Positions 15,365-22,775 of a DNA stretch of 28,221 nt are shown in pieces. A model generated the notes under the pieces. That model was not told the DNA's origin, made no database searches, and saw only the letters and a program-made list of their open reading frames with translations. Origin of the DNA: Gemmatimonadales bacterium (GTDB lineage: Bacteria > Gemmatimonadota > Gemmatimonadetes > Gemmatimonadales > GWC2-71-9); the NCBI GenBank assembly GCA_020633775.1, contig JACKDA010000020.1:1-28221 (forward strand), given 5' to 3'. How positions within the stretch are numbered: position 1 is the stretch's first letter; each line of letters begins with the position of its first letter. Made by a program: the position numbers and the translations under genes.

Positions 15365-17382
15365 GCGGCGCCGATCCCGCGGCCGAGGCGGCGGCGCTCC
15401 GGGCCGAGCTGGAGCGGGCCAACCGGGCGTACTACGAGCTCGACGCCCCGGAGATCAGCGACGCCGAGTACGACCGGCTCTTCCGTGCCCTGCAGGCGCT
15501 GGAGGCGGCGCACCCGGCGCTCGCGACCGCCGACTCCCCCACACGCCGGGTCGGCGGGGCACCGGCGGAGTACCTGCCGAAGGCCCGCCACGCGGTGCCG
15601 ATGCTGTCGCTCGACAACGCCTTCACCACCGAGGAACTGCGCGACTGGCACCAGAAGCTCGTGCGGCTCGACGGCCGGGTCGCCGAGGCGGCGCTGGCGC
15701 TCGAGGTGAAGATCGACGGCGCCGCGCTCTCGCTGACCTACGAGGACGGGATCCTCGTGCGGGGGGTGACGCGCGGCAACGGCACCGAGGGCGAGGAAAT
15801 CACCGCGAACGTGCGCAGCATCGGCGACATCCCGCTCCGGCTCGACGGCAGCGACTGGCCGGCGCGCCTCGAGATCCGCGGCGAGGTCTACATCGGTCGC
15901 GCCGCGTTCGCGCGGGTGAACCGCGATCGCGAGGCCCGGGGGCTGGAGCCGCTGCAGAACCCGCGCAACGCCGCGGCCGGTGCGCTCCGCGCGCTCGACC
16001 CGGCAGAGGCACGCCGACGGCGCCTGGCGTTCTTCGGCTACCAGGTCGTGGTCCTCGACGGCACGGCGCCCGCCGACACGCACGACGGGATGCTGGCGGC
16101 GCTGGCGCGCTGGGGCGTGCCCGTCGAACCGCACCACGTGGTGGTGGACGGGATCGACGACGCCGTCGCCGCGTGCGACGGCTGGGCGACGCGCATCCGC
16201 GACCTCGCCTTCGACGCCGACGGACTGGTGATCAAGATCAACGACCTCGCCGTCCAGGTCGAACTCGGCGTCGTCGGCAACCGGGTCCCGCGCTGGGCGA
16301 TCGCACGGAAGTTCCCGGCCGAGTCGGCGTTCACCCGGCTGCTGGACATCGAGGTCAACATCGGCCGCACCGGCGCGCTCGCGCCGACGGCGATCCTCGA
16401 GCCGGTGCGGATCGGCGGGGTCACGGTGACCCGGGCGACGCTCCACAACGAGGACGTGATCGCGAGTCGCGACGTGCGGATCGGCGACGTCGTCGAGGTG
16501 ATCCGCTCCGGCGACGTGATCCCCAAGGTGCTGGGGCCCGATCGCAGCCGGCGCACCGGGGCCGAGGTCCCCTGGCAGCCGCCGACCCACTGCCCGTTCA
16601 GCGGCACCCTGCTCGTCCGCCCCGAAGGCGAGGCCGCCCGCTACTGTCCCGACCCGCGCTGTCCCGGGCGGGCGTACGAGCAGCTGGTGCACTTCGTCTC
16701 GCGCGCGGGACTCGACATCGAGGGACTCGGGCCGGAACGGGTGCGGCAGCTGCTCGATGCGCACCTGGTGCGTGATGCGGCCGACTTCTTCACCCTGACC
16801 GCCGACACGCTGCGCGAACTCGAGGGATTCGCCGACCAGTCGGCGGCCGCACTGGTGCAGGCGATCGCCGCGGCGCGCGAGCGGCCGCTGCACGCCCTGC
16901 TCGCCGCCCTTGGCATCCGGCACGTCGGGGCGACCGCCGCCAAGCTCCTGGCGCGCCGCTTCGGCACGCTCGACGCGATCCGTGAGGCGACCGCCCAGGA
17001 CCTCGAGGCGCTCGACGGGATCGGCCCCGCGATCAGCGGCTCGCTGCGCGAGTTCTGCGAGGACCCGGGCACCGCCGCGCTGCTCGATCGCCTGCGCGCC
17101 CTCGGCGTGGCCCAGGAGGAGGCCGGCGTGCAGGCCGACGGACCCCGGCCGCTCGACGGCCAGATCCTGGTCCTCACCGGCACGCTCCCGACGCTGTCGC
17201 GGGCGGAGGCGACGCAGCGCATCGAGGCGGCCGGCGGCGTCGTCAAGTCCGCGGTGTCGCGCAAGACGACGGCGGTGGTGGCGGGGAGCGAGGCGGGCGA
17301 CAAGCTCGCCAAGGCCGAGGCGCTCGGGATCGAGGTGATCGACGAGGCCGAGCTCTTGCGGCGGCTCGACCGCGCGGAGTAG
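15361..17382 (+). CDS. ligA: NAD-dependent DNA ligase LigA with altered zinc finger
   Basis: LigA seals nicks using NAD+. The 673-residue protein starts at GTG 15361, overlapping the previous stop as GTGA. It has the Ia domain (ANRAYYELDAPEISDAEYDRL), the adenylation motif EVKIDG with catalytic Lys117, and GVTRGNGTEGEEITANV. The DGLVIKIND segment and an OB fold follow, then the zinc finger (411-434), HhH repeats (about 440-575) and a C-terminal BRCT domain (about 595-673). The zinc finger normally has four cysteines (CxxC...C....C). Here Cys411, Cys429 and Cys434 are kept but the second position is Ser414 (CPFSG, codon AGC at 16600-16602). Everything else looks intact, so the enzyme is probably active. 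Confidence 0.97.
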   Translation: MSGADPAAEAAALRAELERANRAYYELDAPEISDAEYDRLFRALQALEAAHPALATADSPTRRVGGAPAEYLPKARHAVPMLSLDNAFTTEELRDWHQKLVRLDGRVAEAALALEVKIDGAALSLTYEDGILVRGVTRGNGTEGEEITANVRSIGDIPLRLDGSDWPARLEIRGEVYIGRAAFARVNRDREARGLEPLQNPRNAAAGALRALDPAEARRRRLAFFGYQVVVLDGTAPADTHDGMLAALARWGVPVEPHHVVVDGIDDAVAACDGWATRIRDLAFDADGLVIKINDLAVQVELGVVGNRVPRWAIARKFPAESAFTRLLDIEVNIGRTGALAPTAILEPVRIGGVTVTRATLHNEDVIASRDVRIGDVVEVIRSGDVIPKVLGPDRSRRTGAEVPWQPPTHCPFSGTLLVRPEGEAARYCPDPRCPGRAYEQLVHFVSRAGLDIEGLGPERVRQLLDAHLVRDAADFFTLTADTLRELEGFADQSAAALVQAIAAARERPLHALLAALGIRHVGATAAKLLARRFGTLDAIREATAQDLEALDGIGPAISGSLREFCEDPGTAALLDRLRALGVAQEEAGVQADGPRPLDGQILVLTGTLPTLSRAEATQRIEAAGGVVKSAVSRKTTAVVAGSEAGDKLAKAEALGIEVIDEAELLRRLDRAE

Positions 17383-17385
17383 CTT
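17356..17385 (+). promoter_or_regulatory. Promoter of the V4R gene inside the ligA 3' end
   Basis: TTGCGG (17356-17361) and TAGCTT (17380-17385) are separated by 18 bases. The -10 box contains the ligA stop codon TAG. The GTG start of the next gene is eight bases beyond, so the transcript could be leaderless or nearly so. No ribosome binding site is seen. Confidence 0.45.
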
Positions 17386-17393
17386 CGCGCTCC

Positions 17394-17930
17394 GTGCCCA
17401 CCCTGCCCATCGCACCCGCGTCGCTCCACCTGCTGCGCCTCCGACTCGAATCGGAGGGGGTGGACCCGGCGGGCATCCTCACCCCGGCCGGTGCGGCCAC
17501 CGGGCACGCACTCGCCGCACGATGGACCGGCTTCGTCCGGGATCGAGCCGGCCTCGAGGACGCCGCGCATCTCGACGCGCGCTGGTTCGGGCCGCTGCTG
17601 CAGGAGTTCCTCGCGGCGGACGGGTGGGGCGACGTGGTCACCAGCGACCTGGCGGGCACGGCGGTGCTGCTGGAGTCCCGCAATGCGGCCGAAGCCGATC
17701 CCGACAGCGCGACCGCACCCGGGTGCCACTTCACCGCCGGGATGCTCGCCGCGCTCCTCGGCGACATCGCCGGGGAATCGCTCGCGTTCCTCGAGGTCTC
17801 GTGTCGCTCGGCGGGCGACGACGCCTGCGGGTTCCTCGTCAGCTCGGCCGAGGTCATCGCCGCGGCGAGCGACCTCCTCGCCGCCGGCGGCTCGTGGCGC
17901 GAGGCGGTGGACCCGCTCGTGCGCGGCTAG
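17394..17930 (+). CDS. Stand-alone V4R-domain protein
   Basis: The 178-residue protein has the pattern of the V4R (4-vinyl reductase) domain. CHFTAGMLAALLGDIAGESLAFLEVSC and GDDACGFLV (about 111-149) match the C-terminal half, with Cys111, Cys137 and Cys145. V4R domains bind small hydrophobic ligands in sensor proteins such as aromatic-responsive regulators and occur in bacteriochlorophyll biosynthesis protein BchJ. Here no DNA-binding, kinase or GGDEF domain is fused, so this is a single-domain protein, and the ligand is unknown. The start is GTG 17394, since no ATG is available near the alignable N-terminus. The 3' end lies three bases from the convergent phosphoribosyltransferase gene. Confidence 0.75.
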   Translation: MPTLPIAPASLHLLRLRLESEGVDPAGILTPAGAATGHALAARWTGFVRDRAGLEDAAHLDARWFGPLLQEFLAADGWGDVVTSDLAGTAVLLESRNAAEADPDSATAPGCHFTAGMLAALLGDIAGESLAFLEVSCRSAGDDACGFLVSSAEVIAAASDLLAAGGSWREAVDPLVRG

Positions 17931-17933
17931 CGC

Positions 17934-18443
17934 TCAGGTCGACAGCCACTCCGCGAGGTCGGGCCTCGTCACGAGATCCCCATCGACGATCACCTCGCGA
18001 TCCCAGGGCAGCACGATCGCCTTGTCCGTCTCGAACGCCTGGAAGTCCGGCTGGTAGCTGCCGGTCCGGAACGACACCGCCGTCCGGACATCGGCCGGGC
18101 CGGCGACCTTGAGGGTGTTCAGCGCGAGCTTGATGGTGTCGCCGGTGTCACACGTCTCGTCGACCAGCAGGACGCGTCGACCGTGCACGATCGGCGGTGG
18201 CCCCGCCACCAGTTCGGGCTCGTCCTCGTCATGGCGGCGCGCGATCACCATCGCGGCGAACTCCACCTGCAGGATCGAGGCGATGATCGCGGCGGGGATC
18301 ACCCCGGCCTTGGCGATCCCGACGACCAGGTCGGGCCGGTAGCCGCGAGCGACGTGCACCGCGAGGGCGCGGCAGAGCTCCCCGAAGAGGGCCCAGTCGA
18401 TCTCGAGGACGGTACGGGCGGGGGTCGGCTTCCGTCGTGGCAT
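17934..18443 (-). CDS. Phosphoribosyltransferase family protein
   Basis: The 169-residue protein has the type I PRTase fold. The PRPP-binding motif is VLLVDETCDTGDT at residues 91-103, and an upstream VVGIAKAGVIPAAIIASIL (40-58) is the characteristic PPi-loop region. A purine (hypoxanthine or xanthine-guanine) phosphoribosyltransferase is the closest type by layout. The base-recognition hood is divergent, so the substrate is uncertain. The start is ATG 18443 with a good AGGAG ribosome binding site (18453-18457). The gene has its own promoter and is divergent from the TPR-lipoprotein-acyl-CoA synthetase unit. Confidence 0.85.
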   Translation of the reverse strand: MPRRKPTPARTVLEIDWALFGELCRALAVHVARGYRPDLVVGIAKAGVIPAAIIASILQVEFAAMVIARRHDEDEPELVAGPPPIVHGRRVLLVDETCDTGDTIKLALNTLKVAGPADVRTAVSFRTGSYQPDFQAFETDKAIVLPWDREVIVDGDLVTRPDLAEWLST

Positions 18444-18479
18444 GGCGGGCTCCTGGGGGCGGGAAGGCTGCTCCCCGGC

Positions 18480-18509
18480 AACCTACCGGGTTCGGGCCGG
18501 ACCGGCCAA
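18480..18509 (-). promoter_or_regulatory. Promoter of the phosphoribosyltransferase gene
   Basis: On the minus strand TTGGCC (18509-18504) is followed after 18 bases by TAGGTT (18485-18480). Transcription would start near 18473, about 30 bases before the ATG, leaving room for the AGGAG ribosome binding site. Confidence 0.5.
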
Positions 18510-18536
18510 TCGCCGACGGAACGGCCGTGCGCCGCG

Positions 18537-18565
18537 TTGCCGCGGCACGCGGCGCGGCCTACCTT
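18537..18565 (+). promoter_or_regulatory. Promoter of the TPR-lipoprotein-acyl-CoA synthetase unit
   Basis: TTGCCG (18537-18542) and TACCTT (18560-18565) are separated by exactly 17 bases. Six bases after the -10 box comes ATG 18572, which starts a ten-codon ORF that overlaps the TPR gene start. The arrangement suggests a transcript that begins at or just before ATG 18572. Confidence 0.5.
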
Positions 18566-18571
18566 TCCCCG

Positions 18572-18604
18572 ATGCCTCGCCTCCCGTCCCGACCCGTCGC
18601 ATGA
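18572..18604 (+). CDS. Possible 10-codon leader ORF upstream of TPR gene
   Basis: ATG 18572 opens MPRLPSRPVA and stops at TGA 18602-18604, which overlaps the ATG of the TPR gene as ATGA. The start is six bases after a promoter -10 box, so it would be translated as a leaderless start if the mRNA begins there. The following gene lacks a Shine-Dalgarno sequence, so translation could be coupled through this leader. It is short, proline- and arginine-rich, and could be chance. Confidence 0.3.
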   Translation: MPRLPSRPVA

Positions 18605-19047
18605 GCTGGTGGAAGCGCATCCTCACCGGGGATGACGAGACCCTCGCGCCGCGGCGGCTCGACTACCTGAACGAGGGCCTGGCCCTCGAGCGCCAGGGCG
18701 ACCTCGAGGCGGCGGTGACCTCCTACCAGCTGGCGCTGCGCGACGAGCCCCACAACACCAAGGTGCTCCAGTACATCGCCATCGCCCTCTCGAAGACGGG
18801 GCGGCAGGAAGAGGCGATCCGCCACTATCGCCGCGCCCTCGAGCTCGACGAGGGCCTCGTCGGGGCGCACTACGGCCTCGCCTTCCTGCTGCTCCGCCGT
18901 GGCGACCCGGACCGCGCCGCCGAGCACCTGCGCCAGTTCCTCGCCCGGCCGCTGCGCGACCCCGAGATGGCGCGCTGGGTGGACCATGCCCGCGCCACGC
19001 TGAGCGGCCTCGAGCAGGGCAGCCTGCCCGGCAGCGAATCGGCGTGA
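18601..19047 (+). CDS. TPR-repeat protein
   Basis: The 148-residue protein has no signal peptide (starts MSWWKRILTGDDETLAPRRL) and contains about three TPR units. They run from LDYLNEGLALERQGDLEAAV (about 20-40) through KVLQYIAIALSKTGRQEEAI and VGAHYGLAFLLLRRGDPDRAA. TPRs are helical scaffolds for protein partners; a cytoplasmic role is inferred from the lack of an export signal. I chose ATG 18601 since the upstream in-frame extension is low-quality and covers a promoter. The stop overlaps the next gene's GTG (GTGA), which groups this gene with the lipoprotein and acyl-CoA synthetase. No more specific function can be given. Confidence 0.85.
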   Translation: MSWWKRILTGDDETLAPRRLDYLNEGLALERQGDLEAAVTSYQLALRDEPHNTKVLQYIAIALSKTGRQEEAIRHYRRALELDEGLVGAHYGLAFLLLRRGDPDRAAEHLRQFLARPLRDPEMARWVDHARATLSGLEQGSLPGSESA

Positions 19048-19406
19048 GCGTGCGCCCCGTCGTCGCGGCCCTCGTCGGCGTGCTCATGGCGGGATGCGCC
19101 GACCTCCCGACCACCGGCGACGGCGTCGTCGAGCTGCGGGTGGAGCTGCCGGCGTCGACGACCCTCGTCCAGGGCGAGACGATCCAGTTGTCGGCGCTCG
19201 CCTACGACCGGACCGGCGCGGTGGTGACCGATGCCCCGATCACCTGGTCCACCCCGGACACCACCGTCAGCGTCGACGCCGAGCTCGGTGTCGTGACCGG
19301 TCTGGCGGAGAGCGGCAGCGGCCGGGTGCAGGCGGCCGTCGGCACGCTGCGCTCGAACCTCATCACCTTCACGCTGCAGCCGGCTCCCAGCGAGCTGCGA
19401 CCGTGA
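19044..19406 (+). CDS. Lipoprotein with a single Ig-like (Big_2-type) domain
   Basis: The 120-residue protein starts at GTG 19044, overlapping the TPR stop. Its signal sequence MSVRPVVAALVGVLMAGC ends in a lipobox with Cys18. The rest is one bacterial Ig-like domain: ASTTLVQGETIQLSALAYD, then GAVVTDAPITWSTPDTTVSV, GVVTGLAESGSGRVQAAVG and a closing TFTL strand. The W in ITWS and the VTG turn are typical of Big_2 domains in bacterial surface proteins. It would be lipid-anchored outside the cytoplasm and probably binds protein or glycan. The stop overlaps the acyl-CoA synthetase GTG (GTGA), but the functional link is unclear. Confidence 0.82.
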   Translation: MSVRPVVAALVGVLMAGCADLPTTGDGVVELRVELPASTTLVQGETIQLSALAYDRTGAVVTDAPITWSTPDTTVSVDAELGVVTGLAESGSGRVQAAVGTLRSNLITFTLQPAPSELRP

Positions 19407-21226
19407 ACGGCACCACGGGCCGCGCCCTCGGTCGCCCCGGGACGCTCACCGCCCTCTTCTTCGCCGCGATCCGGCGCCATCGCGAATTGCCCGCGGCGCT
19501 GCGCAGCAAGGTCGACGGCAGCTGGCGCGCGATCCGGCACGACGAGCTCCTCGAGCGGGTCCGCCACGTCCACGCCGGCTTCCGCGACCTCGGCCTCGTC
19601 CCCGGCGACCGGGTGGCGATCCTCTCCGAGAACCGGCCGGAGTGGGCGATCACCGACTACGCCTGCCTCGCGGCGCGGTGTGTCGACGTCCCGGTGTACC
19701 CGACGCTCCCGGCGCAGCAGATCGCCTACATCCTGCGCGACTCGGGCGCCCGCGTGGTCTGCTGTTCGACCGCGGCGCAGGTCGAGAAGGTGCTCGAGAT
19801 CCGCGACGCGGTCCCCGCGCTCGAACAGGTGATCCTCTTCGACGAGGGACCGATCCGCGACGGCGTGCGAAGCTTCCGGGAATTCGAGCGCCATGGCGCC
19901 GCGGCGGCGCCGCGCTGGCCGGACTGGGAAGCCGAGGCCCTCGAGGCGGAACCGGACGACCTTGCGACGCTGATCTACACGTCGGGCACGACCGGCGACC
20001 CCAAGGGGGTGATGCTCACCCACGGGAACATCGCGAGCAACGTGGTGGCCGCCCTCGACGTGCTCGACCTGCGCGGCGGCGAGTGCCTCTCGTTCCTGCC
20101 GCTCTCCCACATCTTCGAGCGGATGGTCGGGCACTACACGATGCTGCATGGTGGCGTCACGATCAGCTACGCCACCAGCCACGAGACGGTCGCCGCCGAG
20201 TTGCTGGAGATCCGCCCGACCCTGCTGGCGAGCGTGCCGCGCCTCTACGAGAAGATCTACGCGCGCGTGGTCGAGAAGGCGACCGGTGGCGGGGCGCTCA
20301 CCCGCGCGATCTTCGAGTGGGCCCGCGCGACGGGGCTCAAGCACCTGGAGTACCGGCTCGAGGGGACACCTCCCTCCTGGGCGCTGCGCCTCGGGCAGCG
20401 CATCGCCGACCTGCTGGTGTTCAGCAAGCTGCGGGCGGGGATGGGTGGCCGCTTCCGGTTCTGCGTCTCCGGCGGGGCACCGCTCAACCCCGACATCGCG
20501 CGGTTCTTCCTCGCCGCGGGCCTCCCGATCCTCGAGGGCTACGGGCTCACGGAGACCTCGCCGGTGATCACCGTCAACCCGCTGGAGCGGATCAAGCCGG
20601 GCACGGTCGGCCCGCCGCTGCCGGGCGTCGAGATCCGCATCGCCGACGATGGCGAGATCCTCTGTCGCGGGCCGAACGTGATGCGCGGCTACTTCGGCAA
20701 GCCGGAGGCCACGGCGGAGGCGATCGACCCCGATGGCTGGTTCCACACCGGGGACATCGGCGAGATCGACGCCGACGGCTACCTGCGGATCACCGACCGG
20801 AAGAAGGACCTGATCGTCACCGCCGGCGGCAAGAACATCGCCCCCCAGCCGATCGAGGCGCTGCTCAAGACCAACCCGTTCATCGCCAACGCCGTGATGC
20901 TCGGGGACAAGCGCCGCTTCCCGATCATGCTGCTGGTCCCCAACTTCGAGCGCGTCCGCGCCTGGGCCGCCACCGAACAGATCGCGGCGGCCGACGACGA
21001 GGCGCTCGTCGAGGTCCCCGCGGTCCGCGAGAAGATCGAGCGCGAGGCGCGCAAGTCGTTCCGGGACCTCGCCCAGTACGAGACGCCGAAGAAGTTCCTC
21101 GTCCTGCCACGCGACTTCACGATCGCCTCGGGCGAGCTGACCCCCAAGATGTCGGTCAAGCGGAAGGTCGTCGAGCAGCACTGGCAGGCCTCGATCGACG
21201 CGCTCTACGCCGAGGAACATCCGTAG
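19403..21226 (+). CDS. Long-chain acyl-CoA synthetase (AMP-forming)
   Basis: The 607-residue enzyme activates fatty acids to acyl-CoA via an acyl-adenylate. The ANL-superfamily P-loop LIYTSGTTGDPKGVMLTHGN is at about residues 190-209. The adenylation motif ILEGYGLTETSPVITVNP and the hinge motif GWFHTGDIGEIDADGYLRITDRKKDLIVTAGGKNI follow. PKMSVKRK near the C-terminus places the catalytic lysine region. The overall pattern, including ILSENRPEW, LPLSHIFERM and the long C-terminal domain, is that of the long-chain (FadD15-like) subgroup. GTG 19403 is the start and overlaps the previous stop. It may act with the enoyl-CoA hydratase elsewhere in this window, but it is in a different transcript. Confidence 0.95.
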   Translation: MNGTTGRALGRPGTLTALFFAAIRRHRELPAALRSKVDGSWRAIRHDELLERVRHVHAGFRDLGLVPGDRVAILSENRPEWAITDYACLAARCVDVPVYPTLPAQQIAYILRDSGARVVCCSTAAQVEKVLEIRDAVPALEQVILFDEGPIRDGVRSFREFERHGAAAAPRWPDWEAEALEAEPDDLATLIYTSGTTGDPKGVMLTHGNIASNVVAALDVLDLRGGECLSFLPLSHIFERMVGHYTMLHGGVTISYATSHETVAAELLEIRPTLLASVPRLYEKIYARVVEKATGGGALTRAIFEWARATGLKHLEYRLEGTPPSWALRLGQRIADLLVFSKLRAGMGGRFRFCVSGGAPLNPDIARFFLAAGLPILEGYGLTETSPVITVNPLERIKPGTVGPPLPGVEIRIADDGEILCRGPNVMRGYFGKPEATAEAIDPDGWFHTGDIGEIDADGYLRITDRKKDLIVTAGGKNIAPQPIEALLKTNPFIANAVMLGDKRRFPIMLLVPNFERVRAWAATEQIAAADDEALVEVPAVREKIEREARKSFRDLAQYETPKKFLVLPRDFTIASGELTPKMSVKRKVVEQHWQASIDALYAEEHP

Positions 21227-21334
21227 GACCGACACCACAGTTCGCCTGCTGCGGGGACGCGACAGTGGCCGACGATCGACGACGGACTCCTCCGCAACTG
21301 ATGCCCTGACAACGACTTGCACATCGGCACTCCG

Positions 21335-21350
21335 TGGCACGGCCCCTGCC
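21335..21350 (+). promoter_or_regulatory. Candidate sigma-54 (-24/-12) promoter of the PEP-CTERM gene
   Basis: TGGCACG (21335-21341) is followed after four bases by CTGCC (21346-21350), against the consensus TGGCACG-N4-TTGCW. The GG at 21336-21337 and the GC at 21348-21349 have the exact -24/-12 spacing. Transcription would begin near 21361, leaving a 24-base leader that holds GGAG (21376-21379) before the GTG start at 21385. No -35/-10 alternative of comparable quality is seen. Published work links PEP-CTERM gene expression to RpoN and the PrsK/PrsR system in some bacteria. Confidence 0.5.
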
Positions 21351-21384
21351 CCCTGTGAGGGCAACCCTTGCTCCCGGAGTCACC

Positions 21385-22119
21385 GTGTTCCGTCGTCGCA
21401 CTGTCGTCCCGATCCTCCTCGCCCTGCTCGCCGCACCGGTCGCGGGCCAGGCCGCCAACACCGGCGGCGCCGGGTGGTCGGTGAGCGTCTACACCGTCTC
21501 CAGCGGCACGAGCACGCCGTTCTACCCCGCGTTCAACCCGAACGGTGGTGAGCCCGGCGTGTGGCAGCCGAGCGGGCCCGGGACGGAGTGGATCAGCGCG
21601 TGGGGCAACTTCAGCACCTCCCCCGGTGCGGGCGATTACAACCGCATCGGCGATCTCAACGCGCGCTATCACTACACGTTCCGCTACACCTTCGCCGACC
21701 CGCTGGGCAACGGGGCGCTGCGCTTCGCGATGGGGTGGGACAACATCCTGAAGGGCTTCCAGTACAGCAACGGCCCGATGCTGTCGCCGCCGAGCAGCTA
21801 CGTCCAGGGGCCGCTCCCGCCGCGCAGCGTCGACAGCTACTTCGGCTTCTGCCGCAACGGGGACGCGATGCACAACACCGGCGCGGCCGACTGCACCGCG
21901 ACGTTCCAGCTGCCCGGGAGTGCCGGCGCGACCCACATCGACTTCTTCGTCTGGGGCGACGGCCAGACCGACGGGATGTGGCTGGCCTGGGACCAGGCCA
22001 GCATCACGACCGAGGCGGTCGTGCCCGAGCCGGCCACGATGGGGCTCCTGGCGACCGGCCTGATCGGGCTGAGCGGCAACTCGCTGCGCCGCCGTCGGAA
22101 GCTTCCCCCGCAGGACTGA
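21385..22119 (+). CDS. PEP-CTERM sorting domain protein
   Basis: The 244-residue protein starts at GTG 21385, five bases after GGAG. It has a signal peptide (MFRRRTVVPILLALLAAPVA, cleaved near residue 23). A soluble beta-rich, Gly/Ser/Asn-rich domain follows (about 25-205), with two cysteines (FCRNGDAMHNTGAADC) that may pair. The C-terminus is a textbook PEP-CTERM signal: VVPEPATMGLLATGLIGL, a hydrophobic stretch and RRRRK, beginning at residue 212. Exosortase should cleave at this signal and the protein is then released or anchored, often in an exopolysaccharide matrix. The exosortase and the PrsK/PrsR regulators are not in the window. The mature domain is not one I can name. Confidence 0.92.
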   Translation: MFRRRTVVPILLALLAAPVAGQAANTGGAGWSVSVYTVSSGTSTPFYPAFNPNGGEPGVWQPSGPGTEWISAWGNFSTSPGAGDYNRIGDLNARYHYTFRYTFADPLGNGALRFAMGWDNILKGFQYSNGPMLSPPSSYVQGPLPPRSVDSYFGFCRNGDAMHNTGAADCTATFQLPGSAGATHIDFFVWGDGQTDGMWLAWDQASITTEAVVPEPATMGLLATGLIGLSGNSLRRRRKLPPQD

Positions 22120-22148
22120 GCGACCCTTTCACTCCTCCAGGTCGCGAC

Positions 22149-22185
22149 GCGAACGGCCACCGGTGACGCCCGGTGGCCGTTTCGC
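22149..22185. terminator. Bidirectional terminator hairpin between convergent genes
   Basis: GCGAACGGCCACCGG (22149-22163) pairs with CCGGTGGCCGTTTCGC (22170-22185) with one bulged T, around a six-base loop. The stem is very stable. It separates the PEP-CTERM gene (+) from the zinc-ribbon gene (-). A TTT is inside the right arm; a long T run is missing. Confidence 0.75.
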
Positions 22186-22199
22186 GTGCGGCACCCGGC

Positions 22200-22775
22200 T
22201 CACCCCTTCCGGATGACCCAGAGCCCCTCGACCGCGGCGACAAGCTCATCGCCCGGACCGAGCGGCGGCGGCGGTCCCTCCCCCGCGACGCGGAGACCGG
22301 GGAGGACGCTGGCGAGGCCCGCCGTGGCCGACGTGCCGCTGCCCTCGCCGAGGACGACCCCGCGCATCGCGTGGCGCTTGATCGGCCAGGCCGGACTGCG
22401 GACGAGACTGACCCAGTCCGACGGTTCGACCCCGCGAGGGGGATTGACCGCGACGATCCGCACCTCGGGAAGGAGCGTCGCGAGATCGCCGGCCAGGGCG
22501 CCCGCCCGCCCCGCCACGGCGACCCATCCGCCCGGTCCCTCGAGGCCGAGCAGCGCGAGCGCCGCCTCGGCGTCGAACGGGGCAGCATCGTCGGGCACCA
22601 CCGCCTCGCCGAAGGTCGGCACGGCATCATGCCACTCCGCGCTCCAGCCACACACCGGACAGCCGAGATGCCCCGACACGACGCGTCGGCCGTCCATGCG
22701 GTGCGGCAGCAGGACGAGGAACGCCTCGTCGTGCGGCTGGGGACAGCGGAGGTGGTCGGTCAGCTCGATGTGCAT
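22200..22775 (-). CDS. Trm112-like zinc-ribbon protein with Rossmann-like C-terminal domain
   Basis: The 191-residue product starts at ATG 22775, directly after the TGA of the M23 peptidase gene (TGAATG). The N-terminus (residues 1-45) has a zinc-ribbon with CPxxH (Cys11, His15) and CPVC (Cys39, Cys42), resembling Trm112/UPF0434-type ribbons. The rest (about 65-190) looks like a Rossmann-type fold: GGWVAVAGRAGALAGDLATLLPEVRIVAVNPP could be a cofactor-binding motif I, as in methyltransferases. The typical methyltransferase catalytic motif is not evident, and the domain is short. The function is unknown; a methyltransferase-like or DNA/RNA-binding role is only a guess. Confidence 0.7.
   Translation of the reverse strand: MHIELTDHLRCPQPHDEAFLVLLPHRMDGRRVVSGHLGCPVCGWSAEWHDAVPTFGEAVVPDDAAPFDAEAALALLGLEGPGGWVAVAGRAGALAGDLATLLPEVRIVAVNPPRGVEPSDWVSLVRSPAWPIKRHAMRGVVLGEGSGTSATAGLASVLPGLRVAGEGPPPPLGPGDELVAAVEGLWVIRKG

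Noticed and set aside
19202..21364. Long minus-strand reading frame antisense to the acyl-CoA synthetase
   Set aside because: Low-complexity charged translation, opposite a clear enzyme.
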